64,000 nt of DNA from Leptoclinus maculatus (taxonomy: Eukaryota; Chordata; Actinopteri; Perciformes; Stichaeidae), in the NCBI GenBank assembly GCA_032191485.1, contig JAVDOI010000010.1:3324661-3388660 (forward strand), given 5' to 3'. The position numbers were made by a program, and so were the translations under genes. The notes under the pieces were generated by a model. That model was not told the DNA's origin and made no database searches. It worked only from the letters and a program-made list of their open reading frames with translations. Positions within the stretch are counted from its first letter, which is position 1. Each line of letters opens with the position of its first letter. Positions 35,920-64,000 of the stretch are shown in pieces.

Positions 35920-36845
35920 ATATGTATTTCTCTCCAATAGAATGGAACTAAATGACACTCGGCTCGTGGTGCTCAAAGCAGCAGAACATACATTTAAAAA
36001 AACTCAACGGCAATGTCTCTTTTCAGTAATCACGACCCGGATACTTCAGATAATCCACAGACCTTGTTGTCAGCAGTTTCATGTAGGAACTATTTTCTAC
36101 CAAACTACACCTGCCAACCGTATCACCGAGCGGAAGGAAGCGTGCATGTTTACTCTATATTGCTACTGAGGTAGCTCAGCCGAGGATTACGCCATTAATG
36201 TTTATGAACAGTGATTAGGGCTGGGCGATGATTAAAAATGATGATTTATCGTCTTTCAATTGAATCATACTGTGATGAAATCATACATCGAGATATCGTG
36301 ATAAACAATAGCATTGTTTAAAAATAGACAACAAGCACATACTCAAATCTCTTATCAAATAATTTTGCACTAAAGTTCTTAATTAAATTAGAAAATACTC
36401 ATTACTTTAATTGAATTTAATTCACACAAGAGTATACAACACCATGTCATTATTTCATATCGACAATTTATTTATTGAATTACAGGAAAACATGCCATAT
36501 CCTGTTCAAGATATGAAATGGCCTTTATCGTGACAGAAGATTTTGGCCGTATCGCCCAGCCCTCTCCGTGATACGGTTGGTAGTAAATAGCTCCTATGAA
36601 ACAACAACAACAAGGTCTGTGAATTATCGTTGGTAATCGGGTCATGATTTGTGGATGGAGACATTGCTGCTGACTCTTTCAAATGCATTTGTTGGCACTT
36701 TGAGCACCACAGGCCGAGTGCCTTGTAGTCCCTGTATATTGGAGTGAAGGCAGACATCTCCAAAACTTGGTATCTCACACCAAAACTATCTGGATTGATA
36801 AATAACACTACAAGTATGAGGACAAATGTGTGATTTTTATTTTGG
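35920..36845. repeat. Inverted-repeat element interrupted by a second, MITE-like element
   Basis: The left arm (about 35925-36130: ctccaatag, cactcggct..gtggtgctcaaag, caatgtctc, cacagaccttgttg, ccaaccgtatcac) is matched in reverse complement by 36567-36745. The loop holds another element with ends 'agggctgggcgat' (36218) and 'atcgcccagccct' (about 36551-36563). The outer right part runs to 'ttttggggtgaactgtcccttta' at about 36840, a phrase frequent at fish MITE ends. Target-site duplications could not be identified. Confidence 0.65.
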
Positions 36846-38214
36846 GGTGAACTGTCCCTTTAAGCCCCTCTTCATGTATAATTGTCTTTCTCTGTCTTTT
36901 TGCTGTTAGTGTGAAGGATTTTTAAGAAACTAGGCAACACAAAACAGCGAATTATCCTATACATACACAAACACATGCTGTGAAGTGAAATGAATGCATG
37001 CCAGATTAAAACCACTTTTTTTTTTTGATTAGTATGGGAGGGTCAGTTCATGTCCAGTTTTAAGTTAGCTATTGTAAGCATTTTAGTTCCTCCCTGTGGC
37101 CTCTGTGCCACCTCTTCCTCTTCATGCTCGTTCTCTCTCTTTATGGGGACTTGCTCTGCAGTGGGACACTATAGTGGGAGATGAATATAGCCCCAGCACC
37201 ATATCTGTGACTCTGGGTCTGATGCCAGCTCCCTCCCTCCCTCCCTCCTTCCCTCCCTCCCTCCTCCATTCTCTCTTTACACCTCTCTGACCTTTCCTTA
37301 TTTGCATGGATGCTGTTGTTGAAGTAATTTGCTGACCTAAATTTGTCCTATTATGTACATTGTATATATTAAACATTGTGAGGGCATGTTCCCAAGGCAG
37401 TCGGTGCCATAGGCTATTTGTAGTCCTTGTGGTGCAAGGTTACATGAGCACAAGAAAACACAAGATGATATACTGTAAAATACTTTAAATGCAGTCACGT
37501 GTTAAATGAATGCTGCAGAGGAGGATGTGCAGAGCGTCTTAGTTCACTGAAGAACAGCATTGTCTCACACGGCAAATCCAAACACTTCTGTTTTGTTTTT
37601 AGTGACTCTGAATACTTTTTCTCCTCTCTCTCTCTCTCTCTTCCTCTCTTTGCTTCATGGTCAAATCTCAGTTTCTCTGCATGTTATTGTAATCGGAGTG
37701 CTTTATGTCATGGCACCCCCTAGAGTACACAGTTGCACATTTCGCTTTCATGCTCGTCATTTACTGGGCCAGATTTGAAAGATTTTGTCTTTAAGATCTT
37801 GAATAATGAACAAAAAAAACATCTTATAGAATACATTAAAAGGAAATGAGATGGCACATTGTGAACTTTATACATTTTGAATCACATGTTTCACTTATTA
37901 TATCTCCATGCATTATTCTAAGGGTGTTATTTAGTTTAGTACATGTGTTTCTGTGATGGTCCAACAGTTCTTGTCTTATTGTCGATCCCAATCCTTAAAG
38001 TATTGAGCCATACGTTATACTCACTCGTTTCTTTCACATAATAAGTAACAATGATCTCTCATTGAAGAAAGTGTCGTCTGTGGTGAAATAAAGCCTGTTA
38101 TTTATTTGTACATGTTACTATCCTTTTTTTAAAATTATAAAGCAATTGTATTTATAAAGTGCTTTTATTCAGAGAGGTCTAGTGTAGAGTTTGTAGCAGA
38201 TACAACAAACAGTG

Positions 38215-38320
38215 GTGGTGCTTCACAGTCGTATTTACATTAACTTAACCCCGCTACAATTCGGTGGAAAATACTGTATCCTACATTTTATTAGACAGCT
38301 TTAATTACTTAAAAAAATAA
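38215..38320. repeat. Decayed fragment of the 28190-type interspersed repeat
   Basis: The stretch 'cgctacaattcggtggaaaatactgtatcctacattttattagacagctttaattactt' parallels the 'ctacatttcagagggaaatattgtac' core of the repeat at 28190-28670. Confidence 0.45.
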
Positions 38321-39125
38321 GATAAAGATCTTACATGAAGAAGCATATGTTGAGGATGATGTATCGTTGCAGATTATGAACCAATAATATATAAAATAAT
38401 TAGAATGATCTCCGCCTTGACTGATACAACAATGAAATGCTATAGGCATATTTTGTACATTGATTCATCAGTAATAACAATCCAATGATTATTTTGCTTA
38501 TAAGACGTTCAATACAACTTATACTTTAAGATAACATTTCCCCTTTTTACTTCTAGCATTTGTGTGTTACTGCTACTTTTACTAACTGTCAACAAGTGAA
38601 AACTATTCATTTGCCTTGTTCCACATGGATACGGTCCCGATCAACTTTATTTACTCAGATCACATGACTACTTTTAAGTCAGTATAGGCTACACGTGCAC
38701 TGATGCACATTGATGCACTCAGGAGAAGCTGAAATTCTAGATAAAGTTGATGTCTATTTTATTTTATTTTCCTGGTAACACCCTCATGGTCGGACACAGA
38801 GGTGACCACTGTTGGCATCGTGGGCTTTCATAACGCAGTGAGTGACTGAGCCGTGAACTTACTGGCACTGTAGTGTCATCATCGCATAGAGAAAACACCT
38901 TTGTCTTTAAAGTGGCGGGCTGCAGCTGACGTAGGCTCTACGTTGCCCGCGTGTTCCCAAAGGATCTGGGGTAAAAAAAAAAAAAAAAAATGTTTAAACT
39001 ATTGGCTCCTGGGTTTCAACATCTGTGCAGCCAGCGTCGGATCGTCACCTGAACTGTCAGCTCCGCATTACCTCACTCGTGGCCGGCCTGCCACTTTACC
39101 CCTGCAGTTTAACTTTGGCGTGCAT

Positions 39126-39127
<2 letters not shown>

Positions 39128-39167
<40 letters not shown>
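39128..39167 (+). repeat. (CT)n microsatellite
   Basis: About 20 CT units, followed by GGA/G-rich sequence, about 390 bases upstream of the FGF14-1B-like start codon. A GAGA-type promoter role is possible but unproven. Confidence 0.9.
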
Positions 39168-39168
<1 letters not shown>

Positions 39169-39559
39169 TGGTAAAGACACCAAGACAAGAGGAGGAGGAG
39201 GTGGAGGAGGGGGGGGGGGTTGTACAATTAAGAGCACATTGTAACGTCCTTGCGTTGCCTTCCGTGGCGGAAGAGGAGTGTGCCGTTAACGCATATGACC
39301 GCCGGTGGACGAGAAGAGGACAGAGAAAGAGAGAGATTGTGCTAGAGAGAAAGCAAGGGGGGAGGAGGGGGGGAATCACTCAAGATGCCTCGTTTTAGCG
39401 TAATTTGTCCTGCAGACTGTGCCCTTCCGGCGTTTGGAGGGCTGCTGTGAGCCTATAGCGAGATGCTGGCTGGCTACGCTATGCTGCCTGACCCTGCTGT
39501 GGTTGTCATAGCGTTGCCCGATTGTTTGGATTGAGGAGGGCTCCCATCAACCCAAATCA

Positions 39560-39650
39560 ATGAGGATTCTGAGGCCATTCCTTCAGAAAGGAGCGCATAT
39601 GCTGCAGTGTTTCTGTGGACAACGATCGAAGTCGACCACTATCTCCGACG
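39560..39650 (+). CDS. fgf12: Candidate alternative first exon of fgf12 resembling the FGF14-1B N-terminus
   Basis: ATG at 39560 opens 30 codons ending in a phase-1 donor (gacg|gtgaga), the phase that fgf12 exon 2 needs, so it would read ...TTISD-EPQLKG. An in-frame TAG lies about 50 bases upstream, so the frame starts here. The peptide contains KGAHMLQCFCGQRSK. From memory, FGF14 isoform 1B carries KGTHMLQCLCGKSLK followed directly by the shared DPQLKG core, so motif and position both match. The exon lacks the basic segment of 1A (SSLIRQKRQARE) and so should not carry the long-term inactivation particle of A-type factors. Coding evidence is homology plus phase; no transcript evidence is available here. 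Confidence 0.75.
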
Positions 39651-39847
39651 GTGAGAGACAAACGTTTAGCACCATAGCTTTGCAAGCTACCTTCGCTTTG
39701 CATGCTTTCTCTCTTGAGTGATGAAAAAAAGAAAAAGAGAGGGGGGGGTGAGTGGTTTCATTGGCCACACCAGTGTGTGAGTTACATCTTTCGAGTCTGC
39801 AGTGGAGAGAGCCTCTCCCTGTGGTCCTTTTTTGCACCTGTCCCACG

Positions 39848-39914
<67 letters not shown>
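39848..39914 (+). repeat. (TG)n microsatellite
   Basis: About 33 TG units, 200 bases downstream of the 39650 donor. Confidence 0.95.
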
Positions 39915-39916
<2 letters not shown>

Positions 39917-39958
39917 GGTAGCTGCTGGCTTTCAGCATCCATGGCCAGCCGCACTACT

Positions 39959-39959
<1 letters not shown>

Positions 39960-40013
<54 letters not shown>
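39960..40013 (+). repeat. (GA)n microsatellite
   Basis: About 27 AG units, separated by only about 45 bases from the TG run. Confidence 0.95.
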
Positions 40014-40015
<2 letters not shown>

Positions 40016-40384
40016 CCGTATACTTTACCAGACCGAGCTGTATTTGCAGACCAGCGTGTTCCAGTGCTGCATCTGAAGCAGTGGGGCCAAACAATGTAAC
40101 AATGCAGGGATCAAGTCATTAAACTTTAGGGGGCCTGGAGAAGCAGTTTTGTTTTAGGGCCCCCAAAACAAGCTGCACAGTTCAGCACCACGGATAGCGC
40201 CGTGGCAGAAGTACTCCAGGTGCAGGGGCTCCCAAACTTTTGATGTCGGGAGTAAAACTATTTCTATCATCCAGGATACCCCACATTGATTACAGTTTGT
40301 CCCATTTGACAAGACAGAGTTCAATATGAAGTTAAAACTAGCCAAACGTCTCTAATCTCAGGCTTTATTAATGCATGCTTTACA

Positions 40385-40433
40385 AATGTCCCCCTGGGGA
40401 CGAATAAAGTATATATCTATCTATCTATCATGC
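40385..40433 (+). repeat. LINE-type 3' tail
   Basis: The stretch 'aatgtccccctggggacgaataaagta' is followed by ATCT repeats, the characteristic tail of a fish non-LTR retrotransposon. No coding remnant is visible upstream. Confidence 0.5.
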
Positions 40434-40555
40434 TGAAAACCGGGCATGGTGTAATATAGTTTCAGATGAGCTGCATTTAGCCTCACCCGGGAAATCAAAC
40501 AGTACTTTTGAATGTGACTCACTTGTGCCACACATCCACTGTACAACAGAGTCTC

Positions 40556-40656
<101 letters not shown>

Positions 40657-42352
40657 CATTTGCGCTCATACACAACCACCACTCAACAGTCTTTGGCAAA
40701 ATGCCTAATATGCCTGCCACGTCCTCTATTGTCTCCGCAAATTCACTGCAATGCTGCTGTTGTTCACTCCTAACACAACTACACCTCCAAAGTCATTTAA
40801 AAAAAAAAAAAAAAAACACATCCTACAGTATTTCCAGAGCAAGACAAAATGCTGTTTTACCGGGAGACAAATGCAACACCGTCTCCCGCCTCCTCCTGTC
40901 ACATGTAGTTTGTAGACTCTCCAGTAGCTTCAGCTTGGAGCAGCTCTCATATTCAGGGCAGACAATTAGAAACTCCATTAAGCACAGTTGATTCCTCTGA
41001 GGAAGTTGGACCAAAAGCAGCGCGCACACTGGGATCTGTAGGGCTCAGTTATGAAGCACCATCAGTCCTTATCCGGCATATCTGCCCACTGTTAGATGAA
41101 CCGCATGACCTCATTCAAAACTTTTATGAGTCAGCTCACAGCTGGATGCAAATTTAAAGCTTGTTTGACATGAAGCTGTGTCGGGTGATGCTTCGTTTGA
41201 AGTTTGTTGTTTTTCAACTTGCCAATTCATTAACAAGTTTAATCTTTTTGTCTATTTGACTCTGTTTTTGACTTGTTGGGGTTCTTTTGCAAGAACTCCT
41301 AAAAGAGGAGTCCCACTGCGTCTCTGCTGCACATCCAAAACTCTGAACGCGTTATTTCAAAATAGAGACACAATATGATGACAGCATGCTTTGTGGATTT
41401 TTAAGCAGTGCTCGTGGATGAATGGACTTGTCTGTCTATTATACATCAGTATAAGTGTCATCAGACAAAGAGGGATGACACACTGAGCTTTTAACCTTTG
41501 CTGGTAACCCGATTGCATCACTCACTAAAAAAAATCAAGTAAAGCAGGAAGAGCAGAAAATGTTGCACTCACCAGGCACTGTGCCAAAATCCCCTCCTAG
41601 GGATTTTAGGCGGAAGATGTTTCTGAGCAGGCTTAAATGTTTGCACCTGCGCTTTCCTTTGTAGTGTGAAGTCTGCACCTGGCTTCTCTTGTGTTACAAG
41701 TTAAATACAGTCTGGATTGCAGGAGACTTGTGTCGTGGGTGGGATGGAAACAAAACCTTCTCCTCACCAGTGATACTTATTTGTTGTCTGTTTGTCAGTT
41801 TCAATTTGACTGTTCAGATCAATATAACATCAGGTTACATTTAAATAACTTTGTGAGCAAGCACGATTTGTGTTAATGACTAATTGAATTTGTCCTAATA
41901 GTCTTAATTAGCGGTCGGTTGTCATCGCTCTGCTTGTGCTCATCTGGTTTTGTGGCTTTATGCTCACGAGTATAACAACAGTGAGATTAGACTTAAATAG
42001 TTTTAATGTATGTATATATTTTTTAATGTATCTATTCATTTATCTAGGATTCAACTGCACTAATTTTGGTTGTAAATAAGAATCACTTCGTTTTTGCATT
42101 TCCAGTCCTCTCACACTCACTATGATCAAGCAGCAAGCTGTGGTTTGTGTCGCTGGTGTAAGTGTGCTACTGAGCCACAGCATCACACTTGTTCCCTCAC
42201 AGCTCTCCTCTTTGCCTCCTGGAGACTTGGCAGGACAGTTTAGCAGACATTACGAGACGAAAACTCACAGCTATTGTGAGTCAACAGATCTGTGAGGTGT
42301 CTCAAGGACATGCTGGAGTGATGATCTTGAAGAGAATGGAACCTACCGCGCG

Positions 42353-42354
<2 letters not shown>

Positions 42355-42413
<59 letters not shown>
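42355..42413 (+). repeat. (TC)n microsatellite
   Basis: About 29 TC units, uninterrupted. Confidence 0.95.
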
Positions 42414-42416
<3 letters not shown>

Positions 42417-43243
42417 CACATGTGGTTCATCATTTTTCCACACGGGGGCAGCAGGTACAAAGAAATGACTCTGAACAATGTGTTACTCCAGTGGTGGCAC
42501 CTTAAGGAGGGCCACGGGGTTTCAGTTTGTAGACATATTTAGCTCCTATGCTGCAGAGTACATTGTATGCAACATGGTTCATAATGATGAAAATCCAAGA
42601 ACTAGCACAGTCTGATGAAATAAAAACACGCCAGCTGCACACGCAACATGCTTAAAACACAACATGTCTGCAGCATTTTCACTCATGTTCAGAATGTGGT
42701 TTCAATAGATGCTAATGACTGACTCTGTCGGTAGCACACTGAGATGTTGACATCACGCTGTTTGAATAACTTAACTAGCAAACATTTATAGAGTCAAATC
42801 ATTTTAATTGACAATTCAAATGATTGCAATGGCCCTGCAGGGCATTTCACAGCGACGGTGTTTTATTGCCCGAGGGTATTTCTCAGCTGGAATGAAGTGG
42901 ACATGAATTGTCTCTGGTAGAGGGAGGAAGCAGCAGATCCTCATTAGGGACTAAGATATATGTCCCATGTCTCTACAGAGCTCCCCCCCCCCCCCCCCCC
43001 ATTTGTGAGAAAGCTCTCTGACTCAATATACTTTTCTAAGAAATGTATATCACGCTGCTGCATATCCGTTAGAATGATGAATGATATATTGATGTTGTTA
43101 TTGATATTTATTTATGCTGCAGTGGCATATTCATTTTTACTACGCACTGGCCATAAGAATACAGAATGCAGGTTTTGATTTCGACTCTTAAACTTTTCTT
43201 TTGCCATCCGTATTCTGTCTGTCTGTCTGTGAGAAAAGAGTGT

Positions 43244-43245
<2 letters not shown>

Positions 43246-43298
<53 letters not shown>
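43246..43298 (+). repeat. (CT)n microsatellite
   Basis: About 26 CT units, followed by a short CA run. Confidence 0.95.
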
Positions 43299-43299
<1 letters not shown>

Positions 43300-43549
43300 A
43301 CACACACACGCGGGACCACACAAAGGTACCACTTCACAAAGGTGCTTCACATTCAACACTTTCATCCATTATATCCAAATGTTATGCAAGACAGTGGTAG
43401 TCCAAAGGAAATTGTCTCTCTGAGGGCTCGGTTTGGAGAGAAAATGTCAAACCCTAGAAAAAAGCCTCTAAATGTTTCATGCAGTTTCATCAAGGGGAGG
43501 AGAGAGGTTTGCTCTGCTGCTGAACACTCACGTGTTCTTCCTCCCACAG

Positions 43550-43581
43550 TGTGTGTATGTGTGTGTGTGTGTGTGTGTGTG
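43550..43581 (+). repeat. (GT)n microsatellite
   Basis: About 15 GT units with one interruption. Confidence 0.9.
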
Positions 43582-45459
43582 CTCCCCATCTCATACAATA
43601 ATAGACATGAAACCAGAAGCATGCTCACACACAGACATATTTGCAGGACATTTTCGGGGACTTTGCATTGATTTACATCTCATCCTTAACCATAATTTAT
43701 AGTCATTCCCTGATTTCCAATGCAGAACAATTTAACAAATGCAGTGAAAACAATCGATTGGTTTGCATTAGTTGCCAGCAACTGATCTATGAAACACAAG
43801 CAGAATACAGTATGCTCTCACACGTGCACGTTCATGTATGCAGTCCCTCTCTCCTGACTCAGAGAGTGTTAAAGGGCTTTGATTGTCACAGCATTTTTCA
43901 TGGTTTATGATGAAGGACTATTGTGCCGTTGTTTGAAATGTTATTTGTAATGTTTTGGGGTCGCCCATGTCGTTTCCATGAATCATAAATCATGTGTTGT
44001 GTCGCTGTCTGGGTCTTCAACGTACCATTTCTGTTGGGGGTTCATACTCATTGTGCTGAAACCTGTTGAGGCTAATTCTTTTATCCACGTTTAATATGTT
44101 CTTTAAGGCATGTGTGGCCACAGAGTTTTAGAAAATAAAACGCGCGCTTATGTCCCCCAAGTATATAAACGTCACGTGGCCTCCTCCTTGCCCCATTCAA
44201 AAAAACAACAACTTCGGATTTAAATTGTAATTCAATGTAACAATTGTGAGATCACCCACCCCCCTATTTAGATGTCCACATTATCCCAAATACTAAAAAA
44301 AACCTGCGCTCGCGCGCACCCACTTACCCCTGCATAATCACCCATCCAGCATTTCGCCTTCCCCCTTTCCCCCTATATATTTTATATTCACGTCTTTTCT
44401 TCCTGGAGATCATCGATCTTTCCCCCTACGACCCTCCGAGAATTCCTAATAGGAACCTCAATCACGTATGGTTGCGTTAAAAGAGTTAGAGAGGGAGAGA
44501 GGGGGGTGAGAGAGAGAGAATGGGAGAGGGAGGGAGAGAGAGAGAGAGAGAGAGTGAAGCGGACCGTGACCGTCCACTCTCGCTGCCGGCGATGTAACAC
44601 ACCGACAGCAATCGGGACGGGCTGGAAATCATCTTTGCTCTGGCTTCTTTATGATTTGTGCGCTACAACAACAAAAAATCCCTCCGATGTGTATTCGCCT
44701 CAACTAGTTGTTGCTCTGCAGACGACAATCCCGCCATGCAAGCTTAAATTACATCTCTGCAGCATCCGTGCAGCGCAGCCTCTGTTGCTGATTCCATTTT
44801 TCCCCCCCCGGCTGCATTTCTGAGGTCCCGTCGACGGAATCGGGGGACTGGGCTCACATATCTGGGTTCACCGTCCCCCTCCTGGACCGGCAGCGAACGG
44901 TCCCATTCATCGAAGTAATGAATTAAGGGGAGAACAAAAAAAAAAAGTTCGGATAATTTCTCCTCCAGTCGCGCACGAGCGTCTCGTGCATGGATTTAGG
45001 TTAATGCAATTTATTTAAAAGGAAGCCTGGAGAAAGGCTGCTTGTGCAGATGAGGATTACGGAGTCAGACGCGGCGCTCTTCACCTGGAATACCTGAAGC
45101 TCTCCAATGACGCGCAGCTGCATCAATTTAAAAACTCTGTTGCATGTCGTTCACGGCTGACATGTCGGCCCCTGTGGCCTAGCCCGTCGATCGATGTTTT
45201 ATATTCGACCGGTCGTCGTTGATTCGAAGCCCTGAGTGAATAAGACGCCGTACTGTCCCCCCGCATGAGGTCGCGTTGATGCCCGGGGACTCGGAGGATT
45301 TTCTGATCAGGATGACATTTGGTTGAAACGCTCGTGGACGCCAAACACAGCATCAACTCTCTCGGTCTTTGTTTTTTTTTTGTTGCGCCAAGAAGCTGCA
45401 CCAAACATCCGACCGCTGCCCAACTATAGACTCTCGGTTTTCAGACTCGGTTCGGGGAG

Positions 45460-62322
<16,863 letters not shown>

Positions 62323-64000
62323 CAGCGGGGGGAGGGGCTTCCAGCAGGGGGAGTGGCCTCATCCTGACTCAGGGGGAGGGGCCATAGGAAAACTCAACAC
62401 CAACCCCCCAAAAAAAAATTATGCACCACCATCCCCTCTGCAAAAAAAACAGGGTGTTGCGACGACGAGGAGCTATTACTGTACACCCAAGACAACAAAA
62501 ACAGAACTGAACTCTTGCCTGTGAAAACCTTTTAGATGAATTAATATCAAACCAGAGGATATATATATATTAAAAGAAAAAAACATTTTCAATCAGGACT
62601 TGACCAACATCTTATGCAAAAAAAAGAGAAAAAGCTGTGATAAACAAACAAAGGAATGATGGTCTCTCTTCACACAAATACAAATATATATCATTTCCAA
62701 TTTATGCTGTGAAAAACAAGCTTTAATACATTTTTCATACATTGGTTTCTTTTCTAAATGCTATTGCACTCTCATATGCTTTATTGTGTTATTGTTGTCA
62801 GTAATAACTATAACATCCTCATCATTACTATTGTTGTATCTTATTCTAATTACTATCATCATTATTCTGGATTTATTTTCATTTTGAAACTAGAGAAAGT
62901 GTTGATGTATTTTTTTTCAATTACTGTTATGTTTTTCTCTCTCATAGTTTGATCTTGAATGCACTGTCGCACTAACTGCTCTTGTGTGAGGGTAAGACTG
63001 AATGTATTTGATAGTTCTCTGTGTTGGACTCCAATGGAGAGTGCTTTGGGTGGGATGTAATTTACTCAGGTGTGTACTGTAAGTGGGACTAATAGGACAG
63101 ATAGGGTTGTTTCAAGTACTCTGACATGAACTCCCCTATACTGTTCGCCAATGACGGGACGAGACTGATTCAAGCAATATAATAGAGAGCAGTCGAGCGT
63201 GTCTCTAAATAGTAGTAAAAAAACAGGCTGACAGCACATCCCTGTGGTTAGGTGTGTTCGTCAGTAGAGAAGACTGACAAAGAAAGTTGGACAAGTAGGT
63301 AAAAGTCGAAGTCAAGGAAAACTGTTTTGATGTCACTTCAATATACTCTTTAACATTTGCAATGATTATTAGGTTCTAAGTAAAGAGACGTCCAAACTTG
63401 TCAAAAAATGGTAAGGAAAAGTATTCTCACCAAAAAGCCAAGGGGGACGATAACGACCAGCATCAGCAATATGAGCCATGGCCCAAAAAAAACGGTCACT
63501 TCACATTTACACCTCAAGAAACACAGACCCCCTCTCTCTGCTGTTTAGCTCGGCTAAAAATAATAACCATATAACAGTATTCATGCCTTTGAGCTATCTA
63601 TGGATAAAAGACTCCTGCTGTTTCTTTCCAAGCAAGAGGAAGTTGTTTTGGCAGACGCGGCGATGAGGGATATGTGTTGACTATAGTTTTTAAGACTATT
63701 TCTGTTTATTGTGAAAGTATTCAAGATGTCTCAAAAGTGGTGGACAGGGTGCCTGACTGTTTAATAACCCTCTGACCCGACTCGTTGATGTTTTCAATAT
63801 AAGGTCGCAATCATTAAGACCATCACAATGGAAGCAGAATGTCTCATTGAGGAACCAGTTCGTCTGGACTTAGCCAGGTTTAGGGGCGGACGTTCTACCA
63901 ATGCCGGTGAGACTATCTCCCCGTTTGTTTTCTCTCACATGATGACCCATAAAGTCTCCACCCCCCCCCCTGGTTTTGTGACCCATGAAATGAGGCATTT
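62323..64000 (+). other. fgf12: fgf12 3' UTR and possibly sequence beyond it
   Basis: A/T-rich sequence after the stop codon. I find no AATAAA; an ATTAAA at 62570-62575 could serve as a proximal poly(A) signal. The true 3' end may lie beyond the window. No further gene was recognised. Confidence 0.45.

Larger units (their letters stand above)
31734..39559 (+). other. Non-coding stretch between the two upstream fgf12 candidate exons
   Basis: No exon could be supported. It contains the GCT run at 32010, a T17 run near 32325, a nested foldback element at 35920-36845, CCCT-type pyrimidine repeats near 37228-37264, a decayed interspersed repeat near 38215-38320 and, close to the right end, a (CT)n tract at 39128-39167. 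Confidence 0.45.

Noticed and set aside
42240..42443. Arg-Glu repeat frames over CT/GA tracts
   Set aside because: Pure microsatellite translations with no coding context.
45123..45404. 93-codon minus-strand frame upstream of fgf12 1A
   Set aside because: It lies in the GC-rich 5' UTR/promoter, with no family match and no splice or polyadenylation context.

Overview
The window is vertebrate nuclear DNA, almost certainly from a teleost fish. Its genes are split by GT-AG introns, all recognisable proteins are vertebrate families, and the non-coding part carries long CA/GA/CTAT microsatellites plus repeat families typical of ray-finned fish (tRNA-derived SINE, foldback elements). I cannot name the species. 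No bacterial, viral or plasmid backbone is visible, and there is no CRISPR array.

Layout. (1) 1-12,850, plus strand: the 3' two thirds of rc3h1 (Roquin-1), an RNA-binding repressor of immune mRNAs; 18 coding exons and a long 3' UTR. The RING-encoding exons lie left of the window. (2) 15,066-19,200, minus strand: a complete seven-exon cytosolic aldo-keto reductase, with a ~1.73 kb A/T-rich palindrome in intron 1 and a tRNA-derived SINE in intron 6. (3) 19,777-22,079, plus strand: extl2, a Golgi N-acetylhexosaminyltransferase, head-to-head with the reductase. (4) 23,694-27,362, minus strand: parl, the mitochondrial inner-membrane rhomboid protease, tail-to-tail with extl2. (5) About 31,700-62,322 and beyond, plus strand: fgf12, a fibroblast growth factor homologous factor that binds sodium channels.

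The exon models were assembled by hand. Reading phases agree across every junction, giving 1,066 visible residues for rc3h1, 285 for the reductase, 351 for extl2, 375 for parl and 242 for fgf12 isoform 1A. The genes share no single pathway, so this is ordinary gene-dense teleost chromosome.

The most interesting observation is in fgf12. Upstream of the standard 1A exon (45,460) I find two further candidate first exons, both ending in the splice phase of exon 2. One at 39,560-39,650 encodes 30 residues that resemble the 1B N-terminus of the paralogue FGF14 (KGxHMLQCxCG motif). One at 31,715-31,733 encodes MGDKRA and may be the fish equivalent of the short FGF12-B start. If real, the locus has three alternative starts, one of them of a type usually associated with FGF14.
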